Source: Trichomonas tenax
Lineage: Eukaryota > Parabasalia > Trichomonadida > Trichomonadidae
NCBI GenBank assembly: GCA_023091735.1
Contig: JALKBU010000718.1
Span: 1-26,793 of the forward strand
Direction: 5' to 3'
DNA length: 26,793 nt
The translations under genes and the position numbers were made by a program. Positions 8,401 to 17,557 of the stretch are shown piece by piece; within the stretch, counting starts at the first letter, position 1, and each line of letters opens with the position of its first letter. Below the pieces are notes generated by a model, which was not told the DNA's origin, made no database searches, and saw only the letters and a list, made by a program, of their open reading frames with translations.

Positions 8401-8950
8401 ATATATTCTCTCTTTTATCCGAATAAAAACATAAATTATTTTAAAAATAAACTTAAAAAATTATTTGTCCGGAATTACAATATAAATATATATGTTGGAA
8501 AACATCCTCTATATATACGATTACAAAAACTGCCAAGCACCCCCTCACTATACTACTGAGGTAGCATTACGATAAATATTCTCGATGTTTGAGCAAAGGA
8601 ATGCCGTTTGACTCGCGCGCGTACCGTATTTTTTCTTTTCTATTTTTTGATTTTTATAGGGGGAACTCTAGCAAAAATAAGCGAGCGAACGCTATAATAG
8701 TGTATAATAGTGAGATGTATTTGTTATAATCATCAAAGAGATTCATAACAGAAGCCCATTAATGATTTGTAATGGGTTTCTGTTTGTAATCATATCATGA
8801 TTAAGTAATATAAGATCATGAAACAGATTGCACCACTAGAATCAGCACCCACAAAAAGCACGTAAATGTTTCATCAAATTCGTCCAGAAAGGGGGCTTAC
8901 TCGTTAAAAATCGCAAAACTCAAAAAGGTTAACGAGAAAAAAAGTGGAGC
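7976..8950. mobile_element. mobile-element relic with terminal inverted repeats
   Basis: A perfect 30-bp inverted repeat lies at 7998-8027 and 8897-8926. Similarity continues outward, imperfectly, to about 7976 and 8950 (CCACTATTTT-GGTTGAC against CCACTTTTTTT-CGTTAAC on the other strand), giving arms of about 50 bp around a 1-kb body. The body carries the broken minus-strand gene at 7970-8400. No clean target-site duplication is visible. A GCCCACTATTTT is present in direct orientation at both ends (about 7977 and 8949). The superfamily cannot be assigned. Confidence 0.5.
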
Positions 8951-9016
8951 CCACTATTTTTGAGGCAAAAGATTGTTTTTTCTAAAAAGAAAAAGTTTGT
9001 TGCGCGCGAGTCAAAC
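8606..9016. repeat. second inverted-repeat pair, possibly a nested element
   Basis: GTTTGACTCGCGCGC at 8606-8620 faces its exact complement at 9002-9016, and the sequence just inside each arm is similar (T-runs with TTTTTCTTTT). CpG-rich 15-mers stand out in DNA this AT-rich. The pair overlaps the right end of the neighbouring element, suggesting nested or abutting insertions. Confidence 0.45.
8747..8784. repeat. 15-bp hairpin
   Basis: AACAGAAGCCCATTA (8747-8761) pairs with 8770-8784 with a single G-U-type mismatch around an 8-base loop. It lies inside the mobile-element relic; its role is unknown. Confidence 0.6.
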
Positions 9017-9400
9017 CTGCATCAATAAGGTGCATAATTCAACCATTACCGATTAGGTCATGTCTGAGAATTGAAAATATTTGAAATATCAACAAAAGTG
9101 ACATCCCGAAGGGTGTTTCTTTTGGCAAATATTTCCATTCTTGGTGCAAAAGTGAACCATTTTAGAAAAGTTACTTTTTGTAAACTTTTCAAATGTGTCA
9201 CTTTTGTCAAGAATTTGATTTTTAAGTAACATGTAAAAATTTGACACTTTACATGTCATATAAAAGACGATAGCGCACTTTTGTTAAACTCTCTTGTTAT
9301 TATATATATAGTATAAAAGGGTATAATTAAATGAATATATATAATATAAAACTAAAGATAATGACATAAATATGTCATTAAGTGCGAAGAAGCTATCTGA
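9017..9400. other. gene-free stretch with short inverted repeats
   Basis: No gene. ACAAAAGTGACA (9092-9103) faces TGTCACTTTTGT (9196-9207) with a smaller GAAAAGTT/AACTTTTC stem between them. ACATGTAAA (9229-9237) faces TTTACATGT (9248-9256). This could be one nested fold or element debris. Confidence 0.4.
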
Positions 9401-9544
9401 TCAGCTCTTGTTGAGGTCTGGTTTGAATGGATCTTCCTCATCCTGTACATTTGTTGTCCACATTCCTTTATCGGATGTGACTGTATTTGTTGGGAAGTTT
9501 GTTGATGGATGAGACCGTAACAAAGTTGCAGTTGAAAAATTACT
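9401..9544 (-). pseudogene. relic of a surface-protein cytoplasmic tail
   Basis: A minus-strand frame of 47 codons, preceded in frame by a TAA (9545-9547), reads STATLLRSHPSTNFPTNTV then SDKGMWTTNVQDEEDPFKPD and a TGA. The pattern MWTT...DEEDPFKPD resembles, from memory, the short cytoplasmic tails (NPxW-TT...DDPF) of trichomonad BspA- and Pmp-type surface proteins. Upstream in the same frame there are further stops and no ectodomain, so only the end of a gene remains. A longer open frame overlaps it in another register but shows no protein-like features. Family assignment is tentative. Confidence 0.4.
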
Positions 9545-9585
9545 TTAACAAATTGCAGCAATATTAAAAAAAGTTGTCGAGACTC

Positions 9586-9795
9586 AGTTACGCACAGAAT
9601 GAATCTCTCAGCCAAACATTGTCATCTTCACTCTTTATTATCTTCTTTTTCAAATTTTAAATTTGATAATTTTTCACAATAACCTACAAGTTAACATCAA
9701 TCCCTAAGTTACACATAGAATGAATCTCTAAGCCATACACTCTCATTTTCACTCTTTATTATCTTGTTTTTCAAGTTTTAATTTTGATAATTTTT
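9586..9795. repeat. two 89-bp direct repeats
   Basis: 9586-9674 and 9707-9795 are similar over their full length, 121 bp apart. On the minus strand both contain a short frame ending VWLRDSF-x-x followed by TAA, with several differences between the copies. They lie between the two surface-protein relics and may derive from a duplicated gene end. Confidence 0.6.
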
Positions 9796-10032
9796 ATTCC
9801 TTATTATCAGCAATAACTTCATTAAATCTTTTGATCATTACTCTCAGTGTTGGTAGAAGAACATTTGGCTCCACCGGTCTTCCTTCACATCATTTTTATT
9901 TCAATAAGAATCTTGGTATATTGAAGATAAATATTCGAATATAATACATAATTGAAAATCTGATATTTTTACCTTACAAATGTCATAATCCGACTTTACG
10001 TGTCAGAACCTTAAAATGTGACTGCACTTTTA

Positions 10033-11226
10033 TTACACACTCGTTGCTGGAGCAGTGATCTGAGCCAATTCTGCTGGCTTAGCTTCTGAGCTGCTAGAGA
10101 ACTTATCACTCTGTGTGTCTTTCTTCTTATGACGGACTATTATGACGACAACTATAATAATGATAATCCATCAAACTGCAGCACAAACAACAGCAATAAT
10201 TCTAATGTTCTGCTTAGAAAGCTTTGAGACACCACCAGATCCCTTCTGTCCATCATCTTCGCTTCCTTCTGGTTTCTCTGTTGGTTTCTCAGTTGGCTGT
10301 TCGGCTGGTTTTTCTGTCGGTTGTTCAGCTGGTTTTTCTGTTAGATCAACTAGATCTGGATCTTCTGGGCTCTCTGGTTCTGGGGTTGGTGATGGTGTGA
10401 TTAAGACGATTCCTGATAAGTCGTGACCTTCTTCAATGTAATAGTTCTTTAAAGTTAATGTGGATGTTGAATCTTTGGTTATGTATACTAACAATAATTG
10501 TGATATCATCAATTGTCAGCTGGCAATCATGAAGATAGATATATGCAATATCATTTGATATCTCCTGGTAATAGTAAGAAATAGAAATATGATTAAATAT
10601 ATAGCATCATGAAGACTAGTTAATACAATTAAACATGAAAGAGTGGTGGAATTATCGATTTTGATGTACTGCACTGTGCCAATGGATCCCTGTAATGCGA
10701 ATCCATCGCAATAGTCAGCAAAGCATTTTGAAAAGTTAACATCGTCAAGAGTAGACTCACCAATGAAGTCAATTGGTCTCATGCACTTGTTGCCGTCCCT
10801 GTTCTAGGTGTCAGCAATGGAGCAGAAAACGATGGAACTTGATTTGAGGTTTTGCTTCTGTGCAATTGAGTCTGCGAACATACCTACACTGGGGTTGTAT
10901 TGGCATCCGAAGCAATCCTGGGCAGTGGTCTTGTCAATATAAATAGCGCCTGTATCCGAATTAAATGAAATAGCACCGCCAAAATGGTTATTTTGGCATT
11001 TATTAAAGGTGCATCGAGCCACTGCTTAGAATATATTTGTTCCATTCAAGCAAATAGCTGATCCAGGCTCTGTTTTTGGATTATTTGTCCAATAATAAAT
11101 TTCATGAAAGTTGGTGTCTGAGGCCCAGTATTTGCCGGCGTTAGTGCTGTAGTATCTCTCGGAGACTGATATTGATGTGGGAGAATCAGTTCGATCGGGG
11201 AAATATGTCTGAAACGTTTCACTCAT
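10033..11226 (-). pseudogene. broken type I membrane surface protein (beta-helix/Pmp-like)
   Basis: From ATG 11226 to TAA 10033-10035 the span is 398 codons in one net frame, interrupted by TAA (11026-11028), TAG (10804-10806), TGA (10516-10518) and TGA (10171-10173). Between about 10620 and 10450 another register is the better one (SISYYYQEISNDIAYIYLHD, then LTIDDITIIVSIHN), so two compensating frameshifts are likely, and the TGA at 10516 would lie outside the real frame. The ectodomain has Cys/Asn-rich strand repeats (CTFNKCQNNHFGGAISF). Then come a Pro/Glu-rich stalk with TEKPAEQP repeats (10271-10342), a membrane helix (IIIIIVVVIIV) with a stop inside its start, and a KKK tail. No signal peptide is present, so the 5' end is also missing. 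Confidence 0.75.
10271..10342 (-). repeat. 24-bp tandem repeats coding the TEKPAEQP stalk
   Basis: About three copies of a 24-base unit encode TEKPAEQP, shortened in the last copy to TEKP. They form the stalk just outside the membrane helix of the broken surface protein. Confidence 0.7.
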
Positions 11227-11429
11227 ATTTTTGATGAAGATTTACCGGAGTTTAAGAGAAAATTTTTAAATTTGTTGCGGATTAAATAATCATCACGGTG
11301 CCATTAAATCATGAATTATAATATAAATTCGGTCATTTTTATTTCTTCTACGATGTTAATCATTGCAAAATTGTTGAATTTCATGAGTTGATTTACTGTT
11401 TGCAATCGTTAAAGAAGTCTTAAAGCAAT

Positions 11430-12898
11430 CATTAAATAAGAATAATTGATGTTGTGTCATAATAATGATGTTGATATCAAATTGAATTATTAATTTCATG
11501 TTAACATCCGCTCCATGGTCTACTAAATATTGAACAATTTCAAGCGATTTCTTTTCAATAGCAATTGATAATGGAGAATTTTGTCTTTATAATGCCCAAA
11601 TGAAATTGATTGATATAGTATCATAATGATGTTCATATCGAATTGATTTATGTCATATCAAATGATATTGATTAAGTTCATACTAAAAAGATGTTCAAAT
11701 CTGATTGATTGATGTAATATTATAATGATGTACACATAATATGGATTGACTTCATATAACAGCGATGACCAAATGAGACCAATTAGCGTTATATAAGTTT
11801 GATTGATTAATTTAATGTTAACACCAGCTCCATGTTCCACCAGATATTGAACGATTTCAAGAGACTTCATTTCAATGGCAATTGATAATGGAGTTTTTTG
11901 TCAAAATAATGACCATTCGAGATTGATTAATTTCGTATCATAAAGGCGTTCATTTAGTATTGATTGAAGTCATTTGATAATGATATTCATATTGGATTGA
12001 TTGATGTAATATCATAATGTAAAACAAGATAGATTGATTAATGTGATATCATTATAATGATTGGATCCATTTATTAAAGATGTTCAAATAATTTTAATTC
12101 TAAATCAATAACAGTTTTGTTTTCAATAAAAAATAATAATGTTTCAAAATTTACATTGTAAAAGCAATTTGCTGCATTCATCTTTCCAATTGATCCTTTT
12201 TCTTCTAGGAGCCAATTGAAAATGTCATTATGGTGATAAGCAACAGCTGCATCCAAATCTTCATCTGTTATTGAATGCCCATCATTAAACAAACTCATGA
12301 TGATGTTTTTGTTACCTCCTTCAACCGCATAAACAAATGTTTGATCTGTTGTTTTGCTTCCCATCAATTTTAGCAACTTGAAGCAGCTTTCAGATCCATA
12401 TTTGCAAGCCGCATCAATCAATGATAGATATTCATTATCCTTTTGATTGACGTCAAAAGATTCTTTCATTGCCTCAGATTGGAGACCTTCAAGTTTGTCC
12501 CAAACAACTGAGTGGAAAACAGTTCCCGGCTGGTAAATGTTTATAACATCTGAAACTTTACTTTCATGATCGTAAATATTGAATTCAAAGCCGAAGCTAT
12601 TAAGAATAATCATTAGATTTTCATTTTCAGGTATATAAACAAAGTTTTGCCTCGAATAAAGCATTTTGAAAAGTTTTGAATACTCAAGAATAAATTTTGG
12701 ACGTATAAATGAAGCAGCATTTATTAGAAACGCTATCCATTCAATATCAATGGTTTTGCATTACAATTTATCACACAATTCGAGAAATTGCTTTTGTACA
12801 TCGAGCTTGTTTTGCATCAAGGATCGCATAACATCAATGAGCACCTTAAAGCACTCTGGTAATTCTAAATCCCTGATATTCTTAACTTTCAACTACAT
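11430..12898 (-). pseudogene. broken ankyrin-repeat (DUF3447-type) protein gene
   Basis: The minus strand reads, in one frame, ATG (12898) then TAG (12893-12895), LKVKNIRDLELPECFKVLID, a TAA (12761-12763), then 12664-12074 without interruption for 196 codons to LELKLFEHL and TAA (12074-12076). The organisation is that of trichomonad ankyrin proteins: an N-terminal helical region (FLINAASFIRPKFILEYSKL), then degenerate ankyrin-type helices (LIDAACKYGSESCFKLLKLM, FVYAVEGGNKNIIMSLF, LDAAVAYHHNDIFNWLLEE). Past the stop, ankyrin pieces (PLSIAIEMKSLEIVQYLVEH at 11899-11817, and PLSIAIEKKSLEIVQYLVDH at 11582-11500) are separated by 37-bp repeats. It is clearly dead as a full-length gene. It is divergent from the intact ankyrin gene at 12989. 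Confidence 0.75.
11500..12060. repeat. 37-bp minisatellite interleaved with 83-bp ankyrin-coding pieces
   Basis: On the minus strand, units of exactly 37 bp can be read: 12047-12011, 12010-11974, 11973-11937, 11936-11900; then an 83-bp ankyrin-coding piece (11899-11817); then a 24-bp partial unit (11816-11793), a 37-bp unit (11792-11756), 11755-11719, 11718-11682, a 25-bp partial (11681-11657), 11656-11620 and 11619-11583; then a second 83-bp ankyrin piece (11582-11500). Most units share a core like ATCAATCAAT at positions 6-15 and ATGAACATCATTATGAT near the end. The two ankyrin pieces are 317 bp apart. Confidence 0.8.
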
Positions 12899-12975
12899 TA
12901 AATTTGTGGTAAATATTATTTTACGTGTCAGATTATGATTTGTAAATATTAAGGTTAAATGACGATCAACAATTG

Positions 12976-12982
12976 TCACTTT
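12976..12982 (+). promoter_or_regulatory. initiator (Inr)-like element
   Basis: TCACTTT with its A at 12978 lies 11 bases before the ATG at 12989 and downstream of the in-frame ATG at 12959. If it sets the transcription start, the upstream ATG cannot be used. Confidence 0.6.
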
Positions 12983-12988
12983 TATAGA

Positions 12989-14467
12989 ATGTCTCTTTGG
13001 CGCGAAATTGCGTCTAAAAACGTATCTGGAGTGAAAGAAATCGTCGATAAAGACAAATCCGTTTCTTACTCTGTTGATAACAATGGAATGACAACGTTAA
13101 TTGCATCTGCAAAAGCTGGATCTTCGGAATTAATGCAATATTTCGCAAAACTTGGAATAGAGCCAACAGCATTGACACCCAATGGCTCTGATATCCTTAT
13201 TGCATCAGCTACTGCTGGATCACTTGAATGCTTCGAATTCGCGCTAAATTTAGGTGCAGATATACAGAGAAAACGCGAAGATGGAACAACTATTATGATT
13301 TTTGCTGCGATGGGAGGAAATCCACAAATCATTCAGAAATGCATAGATGCGGGCCTCGATGTCAATGAGAAGTCAAAAGGACTTTCAACACCTCTCATTG
13401 AGGCCTCAAAGAAAGGATCTCTTGAGTCGTGTAAACTTTTGATCGAAAAAGGTGCTGATGTCAATGCGAAGCAGAAAAGTGGCTTTTCTGCAATTACTGG
13501 AAGCTGCTTAAGCGGAAACTTTGAGTTGTTTAATTACCTGTGCGGCCTTGTTAATATAGAAGAATACAAGAAATCAAATATAGTCCATGAAGCCGTGATC
13601 GGAAATAACACCGATATCGTCGAATTTTTGCTTTCGAAGAAATTTAATGTCAACGCTAAAGTCAAAGGGAGACTTCCTATTCACATTGCATGCATGAATG
13701 GAAACCTTAAGATGGTCAAATTTCTCTTGGATAATGGAGCTAAGCTCGATAAATGTGATGCTGAAAGCACTCCGCTTCATTATGCTGCTGAATCGGATAA
13801 TGTCGAAACATTCAACTATGTTTTGTCACAGAAACCAGATGACATCAATGCACGCAATTTACTTGGAATGACGCCAATCCTCCAAGCTGCTGCAACACAC
13901 AGCTTCAATGTCTGCAAGTACATCATCGCAAAAGGTGGCGATATTTTCGCCAAAGACAACAAACAACAAAACATCCTTCATTTCGCTTCGACACACTGCA
14001 AAGTTGATTTCTTGGAGACATTAGATCTCTTGGGCCTTGGTTTCAATGATGAAGATGTCAATGGACGAACGCCTCTGTTTTCTGCTGTTGAAGCTGGAAA
14101 TCTTGATGCAATTAAATTCTTCGTTGATGAAAAATACGCTGACGTGAAGAAATTAGACAATAACCAGATGTCTCTCTTCCACATCGTTGCAAACAAACTC
14201 CCTGTTTGTGAATATTTGCTTGAACAAGGCTTAGATCCAACACTTGAAGATGAAAGTCAAAGAACAGCTTTGCATTATGCTGCAGAAGCAGGAAAGTTCA
14301 ATATCGTCCAATTTTTGCTTGATCACGGCTGCTCTGCCACTGCTAAGGATGTCAACGAATTATCGCCTATTGATATCGCTTCTGATTTTGGCCATATTGG
14401 AATTTTCGAAATTTTGGTTGATTCTCTTCCAGCAAGCGAGCAGAACCGAGAAAAGGCCGAAATATAA
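12989..14467 (+). CDS. ankyrin-repeat protein
   Basis: A 492-residue protein built almost wholly of about 14 ankyrin repeats of 31-34 residues, from residue 1 to about 480, with typical cores such as TPLHYAAESDNVETFNYVL, LPIHIACMNGNLKMVKFLL and TALHYAAEAGKFNIVQFLLD. There is no signal peptide, membrane segment, SOCS box or kinase domain. It ends with a short charged tail (ASEQNREKAEI). Ankyrin arrays bind other proteins, so a cytosolic scaffold role is the reasonable inference; the partner is unknown. The ATG at 12989 (MSLWREIASKN) is preferred to 12959 because an Inr-like TCACTTT lies between the two. The stop TAA is followed immediately by TAAA. It is better preserved and less AT-rich than the broken ankyrin gene on the other side of a 90-bp divergent spacer. 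Confidence 0.88.
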   Translation: MSLWREIASKNVSGVKEIVDKDKSVSYSVDNNGMTTLIASAKAGSSELMQYFAKLGIEPTALTPNGSDILIASATAGSLECFEFALNLGADIQRKREDGTTIMIFAAMGGNPQIIQKCIDAGLDVNEKSKGLSTPLIEASKKGSLESCKLLIEKGADVNAKQKSGFSAITGSCLSGNFELFNYLCGLVNIEEYKKSNIVHEAVIGNNTDIVEFLLSKKFNVNAKVKGRLPIHIACMNGNLKMVKFLLDNGAKLDKCDAESTPLHYAAESDNVETFNYVLSQKPDDINARNLLGMTPILQAAATHSFNVCKYIIAKGGDIFAKDNKQQNILHFASTHCKVDFLETLDLLGLGFNDEDVNGRTPLFSAVEAGNLDAIKFFVDEKYADVKKLDNNQMSLFHIVANKLPVCEYLLEQGLDPTLEDESQRTALHYAAEAGKFNIVQFLLDHGCSATAKDVNELSPIDIASDFGHIGIFEILVDSLPASEQNREKAEI

Positions 14468-14846
14468 TAAACTACATACTAATTCTTTCCTAATAAAAAC
14501 AATATTTTATATAACTAAATTATATAAAGCGTATATCTCAGAAATAACATGTGGAAGCAATAGCCTAGAAGCGTAATTGCTTAATTATTGGAAAAATTTT
14601 GCTATTCCAGATCCACTACACCATAAATTTATCTGCTTTTAGTGTTTTTATGGCTGAAAACAATGTCTCAAAGTTTGTTTGTCAACATATCGCCATTAGA
14701 TATTATTATTTTATGCAATAGGCCAACTTCCAATGTAGTATAAACTACTTGGACGGAATATAGATGAAATTCACTGCGAGCATCGAAATATTGATGAGAT
14801 AATATCATAATCATATTTATTAACATAAAATAACAATATATATAAA
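14468..14846. other. intergenic region between convergent genes
   Basis: AT-rich 3' flanks of the ankyrin gene (+) and the kinase (-). A TAAA follows the ankyrin stop directly. No other feature seen. Confidence 0.5.
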
Positions 14847-15776
14847 TTATTTCGTCATCCTACGCTTCAAAGGCATTGGAGACAGACTGGATGTTGGAGT
14901 TTGTGCATTCATGAACGTTGGTTTCATAATCACTAAACTAGATGTCATCGAGCTTCTGAATCTCTTCTTCGTCGGCATCTTCATGCCTGTAGGCATGTAA
15001 CTGTCGAACATCTCCATATTTAAGAGATCATCGACGGTCGCCCTCGTCTGAGGATTTAAGTCTAAGCATCTGCATATAACCTTCCTCATGTTGTCGTCGA
15101 GTATCTTATACTGTGGGAAGACCCCCTTTGAAACTAAATGCATAAAAGATAATTGATCTTCAGCATAGAAAGGATATGATTTTGTAATAAGGAAGAAAAA
15201 CGTAACTCCCGCAGCCCATATATCGGCCTTTATCGGATCAAATCCGTTTTTTGGGAAAATTTCCGGGGCCATGAACAAAAGAGTTCCACGGTAACAATTT
15301 GACACTGGTTGGTGCTTCCCGTGAGCTATCGAGAGCCCGAAGTCGCTGAGTTTTATGCGCCCATTCTGATCCAACAACAAGTTTGAAGGCTTAATATCTC
15401 CATGAGAAATATTTAAGCTGTGAACAAACTTCAATGCCATCAGAATCTGATACATATACTGCGATATCTGTGATTTTGTTAATTGTGTCGTATTTACGAT
15501 CTCGAATAAGTCTGTCGGGCAGTATTCATACACAAGGTACTGGTAACCATTATATGTGAGGTAATCATAGAGATATATTATATTTCCGTTCTGCATAGAT
15601 TTCATCAGCTCAAACTCTTTGTTGTTAAAAAGTTCGTTTTCGATTTTTTTCAAAGCGAAAAATCTTTGATACTGCGGCGAGAACATCTTAAAGACTTGGC
15701 ACGTGCTGCACTGAGATATAACGCTCGTGTATTGATACCCGTGCTGCGAAAGAAAGTCAATTTCTTCGAAGTTCAT
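14847..15776 (-). CDS. CAMK-like serine/threonine kinase, non-RD type
   Basis: A 309-residue kinase. The opening FLSQHGYQYTSVISQ resembles the start of the large trichomonad CAMK-like families. The glycine loop is degenerate (SQCSTCQVFK, 21-30, no glycine). ALKK supplies Lys43, with an alphaC Glu near 54-57. The catalytic loop is HGDIKPSN (125-132), with Gly in place of the Arg of HRD. DFG (145-147), APE (170-172), ADIWAAG (184-190) and Arg245 are present. The catalytic Asp127, Lys129, Asn132 and Asp145 are all kept, so activity is plausible despite the missing loop glycines. A basic, Ser/Thr- and Met-rich tail of about 50 residues follows the domain. It is clearly related to the protein at 18215 (shared ADPIKAD/DPIKAD and VTFFF segments). 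A cytosolic signalling role is inferred. Confidence 0.85.
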   Translation of the reverse strand: MNFEEIDFLSQHGYQYTSVISQCSTCQVFKMFSPQYQRFFALKKIENELFNNKEFELMKSMQNGNIIYLYDYLTYNGYQYLVYEYCPTDLFEIVNTTQLTKSQISQYMYQILMALKFVHSLNISHGDIKPSNLLLDQNGRIKLSDFGLSIAHGKHQPVSNCYRGTLLFMAPEIFPKNGFDPIKADIWAAGVTFFFLITKSYPFYAEDQLSFMHLVSKGVFPQYKILDDNMRKVICRCLDLNPQTRATVDDLLNMEMFDSYMPTGMKMPTKKRFRSSMTSSLVIMKPTFMNAQTPTSSLSPMPLKRRMTK

Positions 15777-17550
15777 TTTTTATTTATAAAATTCTGAATG
15801 GTTCTCAAATAATTCTGAACATTCTTAAAATTAAATCTGGGATTAGATTTGTGTGCGGCAGTGAATAAATACGAATAAAAAATTTTGTTTGGTTTCTCAC
15901 AATTGAATCATTAATATAAAAGGAAAACAATAAATTATATAATCGCACATAGACGGCTCGATGTTTTATTAAGAGAGTTTTTTTCAGAGGCTTTTAAAAT
16001 TTTTTATTGAAGAATATGAATCTAGAATAGAATATATATCTCGCCGTTTAGAATTTTTAATTTCAATATTTTCGGCCAACGGATAAATACAAAAATTATT
16101 GATGTAAAATTTCATCATTCGAATTTGTCTTCTATGTATCACTTATCTGAGCATATTTAGTCATAGAAACCGATTATTTTTTCTATATAAATTAATCGTT
16201 CTCCATATCAATTTTAACCATCACGTTTATTATCATCTACTCTATGCAGAACGCCTATATTTTCAATTTTTCGATTTTTTCGATATTTATAGTCCTCAAA
16301 ATAATACAATGGCAAAATTGAAAGGAATTGAAACGACAAAGTATTCAATTTTGCGCCCCGATTATTTTTAACAGAATCTTTCTATAGCTTTCTTTGTTGT
16401 AAAGTTAATTTTGATTAGAAATACTACAATAAGCATATATTTACTAAATAACAAAGAAAAAGATTAAAAGAATAAATATGCGATGTGCATTGAAAGATAG
16501 GAAAATTCTTGAGTATTTCGACTTTCGTGGTGTGCCCGGGTAAGCTGGGAAATAATCTAAGCATGAATGTTAAACAATAATTATGGAAGCCGAGATTATA
16601 GGGCTTTAAGGATCAAGAGATGTTATTTGAGAGAACGAAACTAAATGTATGACATGCCAAGCTAGTTTATGATACTGAATATTGATTTCGGGTATAAAAT
16701 CCAATAATTTTGAGCGCTTTCTCCAGAAAAACTAAGCAAATTCGCTCAGTTTTTATTTATGTTTGAACTGCTGTAAGCAGCTTTCACTTCATGAAATTCA
16801 CCTCAAATCAGAACATGAGTGAGGCCATCATTAAATAGTAAACGGTCTCGTTTGTCAAGTAAAATGGATATTTGGCAAGTAAATTTTGACATATATTTTA
16901 TTCGTCAAAGATCATCAGAAAATAATCGTACAAATCGAATTAATGATGTAGAAATGTATTCTATTTAAAATAAAGTGTAATCCATTATTTATTTTCGTTA
17001 AATTACGCAAAAACTTCATTGAAAAATGTAATTCTCAAAATTTCTAACAAAAAGTAGGGATTTTAAACAAAAGTCTTGGTTATGGAAATGTGTACCACAA
17101 AATAAAATATTGATGTTTGATTAAAAATTATGAATTGATGGCAAAAATCAAAATTATCGGATTTGTGATGTCACCAATCTGCTATAATTTAGATTGGCAA
17201 AAATAAAAGACAAAAATAAGACGATATATTTATTTGAAAATCAATTTGCTTGGAAAAATCCATTTTTAATCATATACTTCAATAAGATTACATATGCAAG
17301 TCCGATTTATGATGTGAAAAACCTCCAAAGCGATACTTTTTGTTAAAAAATTTTCTAAAATAGCTGGAAATAATATATAGAATATAATGAAATAAAACAT
17401 TCAAAATTTAATCTCTTATACTCACCAACATGTTTTGCGTATTATTATGGAAAATACGTTTTAACGATCCTATTTTTGTGATCACTATAGAGCATTATTT
17501 TCTAATTTTTAGCAATTCTACTTCCTCAAGATTCGGAATCTAATTCTCAC
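15777..17550. other. long gene-poor stretch
   Basis: About 1.8 kb, very AT-rich, with no coding frame I can support on either strand. One small hairpin, CCAATCT...AGATTGG, lies near 17175-17198. Several places have ATGATGT-type words after an AATCGA/CCGAT context (about 16935, 17160, 17305), too diverged to call a repeat family. It includes the upstream region of the minus-strand kinase. Confidence 0.4.
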
Positions 17551-17557
17551 ACGCAAA

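Noticed and set aside
8353..8559. 68-codon plus-strand frame
   Set aside because: Antisense to the start of the broken treble-clef-like gene and lacking features of its own.
10142..10426. Plus-strand frame rich in SGFSVGCSAG repeats
   Set aside because: It is the shadow of the minus-strand TEKPAEQP repeats; the minus frame continues into a membrane helix and tail.
11500..12060. CRISPR array
   Set aside because: The 37-bp units are contiguous, diverged and without unique spacers, and the genome is eukaryotic; it is a minisatellite.
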